Below the pieces are notes generated by a model. That model saw only the letters and a list, made by a program, of their open reading frames with translations. It searched no databases and was not told the DNA's origin. Below, one piece after another: positions 63,062-64,000 of a stretch of DNA of 64,000 nt. The DNA is from Clostridiales bacterium (GTDB lineage Bacteria; Bacillota; Clostridia; Monoglobales; Monoglobaceae): positions 1-64,000 of the forward strand of contig JAHZIG010000003.1 in NCBI GenBank assembly GCA_019419865.1, read 5' to 3'. The translations under genes and the position numbers were made by a program. How positions within the stretch are numbered: the stretch's first letter is position 1; every line of letters begins with the position of its first letter.

Positions 63062-64000
63062 ATGATAAAAAACAGATATATAACGATCGTATGCATAGCG
63101 GTATTGATCGTAGCTTTGATATTTACGTGCGTTTTTACCTATATAGGAATGAAACGAGACGGGGGCGGCGTGAGTATGGAGTACGAGTATACTATATTCG
63201 ACGATTCTTACGTGCATACTTTGAATATTGAGGTCGATGAAGACGATTGGAACGAAATGCTCGAAAACGCCATGGCTGAGGAGTATATCAGCTGTAACGT
63301 GACTATAGACGGCGAGACGCTGTATAACGTAGGCATAAGACCTAAAGGAAATACTTCTCTCTCCAGCGTTGCGAGTATGGATTCGGATAGGTACAGCTTT
63401 AAGATAGAATTCGATCACTATGACAGTAGTATAAATTATGACGGACTCGATAAGATAGCTCTTAATAATATTATTCAGGATAATACTTATATGAAGGATT
63501 ATCTGAGCTATAAAATGATGAGAGAGATGGGAGTCGCGGCGCCCCTTTGCAGTTACGTTTATATAAGCGTAAACGGCGAGGAATGGGGACTCTATTTAGG
63601 CGTTGAGGCCGTGGAGGAATCCTTCGCTCAAAGAAATTACGGAAACGATTACGGTAAGATCTATAAACCGGACAGCATGTCTATGGGCGGCGGAGATAGA
63701 GACAGGGAAGATTTCGGCGGCGGAGATATGCCGCAGCCGCCGGAGAATATGGAAGGCGGCGCAGAACAGGGATTCGGAGGTATGCCTCCCGGCAATATGC
63801 CTAATAATCAGGCGCCTCAAGCGGGTTCCGAAAGAGAGAACAACGCTGCGGACGGAGATCAGGCTTCTCAGAGCGGCGGACAAACAGAAACAAACTCGAT
63901 TGAAAATTCAACTCAGCCCGGCAATGTAAGCGGCGACTCGGCAAATATTCAAGCTCCGCAGAGCGAAACTCAAACCGAAGGAGCGACGGTCGCCGGTTCT
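63062..64000 (+). CDS. CotH kinase family protein, partial (runs off the window)
   Basis: The frame is open from ATG 63062 to the last base (313 codons), so the C-terminus is missing. An N-terminal membrane anchor (ITIVCIAVLIVALIFTCVF) is followed by the CotH domain: LNIEVDEDDWNEML, then VGIRPKGNTSLSSVAS and NGEEWGLYLGVEAVEESF. CotH proteins are atypical kinases; in Bacillus CotH phosphorylates spore coat proteins. After GKIYKPDSMSMGGG a low-complexity Gly/Gln/Asn/Pro insert of over 100 residues begins and extends to the window end. AAGGATAAG precedes the ATG. It is third in the VTC, DUF4956, CotH set. Confidence 0.85.
   Translation, partial: MIKNRYITIVCIAVLIVALIFTCVFTYIGMKRDGGGVSMEYEYTIFDDSYVHTLNIEVDEDDWNEMLENAMAEEYISCNVTIDGETLYNVGIRPKGNTSLSSVASMDSDRYSFKIEFDHYDSSINYDGLDKIALNNIIQDNTYMKDYLSYKMMREMGVAAPLCSYVYISVNGEEWGLYLGVEAVEESFAQRNYGNDYGKIYKPDSMSMGGGDRDREDFGGGDMPQPPENMEGGAEQGFGGMPPGNMPNNQAPQAGSERENNAADGDQASQSGGQTETNSIENSTQPGNVSGDSANIQAPQSETQTEGATVAGS

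Noticed and set aside
1..64000. CRISPR array or insertion sequence
   Set aside because: No regularly spaced identical direct repeats with unique spacers, no cas genes and no transposase were seen. The regular repeats found are within a protein gene, in the operator array or in short intergenic elements.

Overview
The window looks like a chromosomal segment of an anaerobic, Gram-positive, spore-forming member of the Clostridia. It carries spoVG, addB, a KtrAB-type potassium system, YdjG/YdjI-like proteins, SLH-domain surface anchoring, an RpiR-type regulator and typical sigma-A promoters. Codon use is GC-leaning with many GCG and GGC codons, while intergenic DNA is AT-rich. A giant SLH-anchored surface protein beside a secreted family 1 pectate lyase suggests a plant-polysaccharide (pectin) degrading gut-type organism such as a Monoglobus relative. 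That placement is inference. No rRNA or other decisive taxonomic marker is present.

Layout. 1-7120 (+): HAD phosphatase, addB, a structured leader and ttcA, galU, and an ABC-2 polysaccharide-type permease. 7459-9470: spoVG (-) and murC (+). 9560-12141 (+): zinc-ribbon membrane protein and SPFH protein resembling B. subtilis YdjG/YdjI. 12400-14662 (+): KtrB/TrkH and KtrA/TrkA. Then hup, fabZ (-) and tRNA-Tyr. 16612-35486 (+): a roughly 600-nt leader, a 4794-residue SLH surface protein and a pectate lyase. 35693-42291: a compact phage-derived module with tail-like protein, portal, S24 repressor with an operator array, small early-type genes and terminase large subunit, but no recognisable capsid or integrase. 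42506-46768 (-): marR, an attenuator with leader peptide, and a heterodimeric ABC exporter. 46924-52298 (-): an uptake and degradation operon for 2-aminoethylphosphonate (transporter, phnW, phnX), with a divergent RpiR-family regulator. 53892-61022 (-): a complete trpEGDCFBA operon. 61554-64000 (+): VTC-domain protein (interrupted by an in-frame TAG), DUF4956 protein and a CotH-family protein running off the end.

The strongest unusual signals are regulatory. The trpE leader carries nine (G/U)AG triplets at five-base steps, resembling a TRAP-binding site. A 19-codon leader ORF overlaps an intrinsic terminator ahead of the ABC exporter. The phage repressor region has four operator-like sites spaced about 31 bp. 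A 125-bp nested inverted repeat separates trpD from trpC. A possible pseudoknot leader precedes ttcA, and a very long leader with an internal terminator and small ORF precedes the giant gene. The capsid-less packaging module is the most interesting gene-level system.
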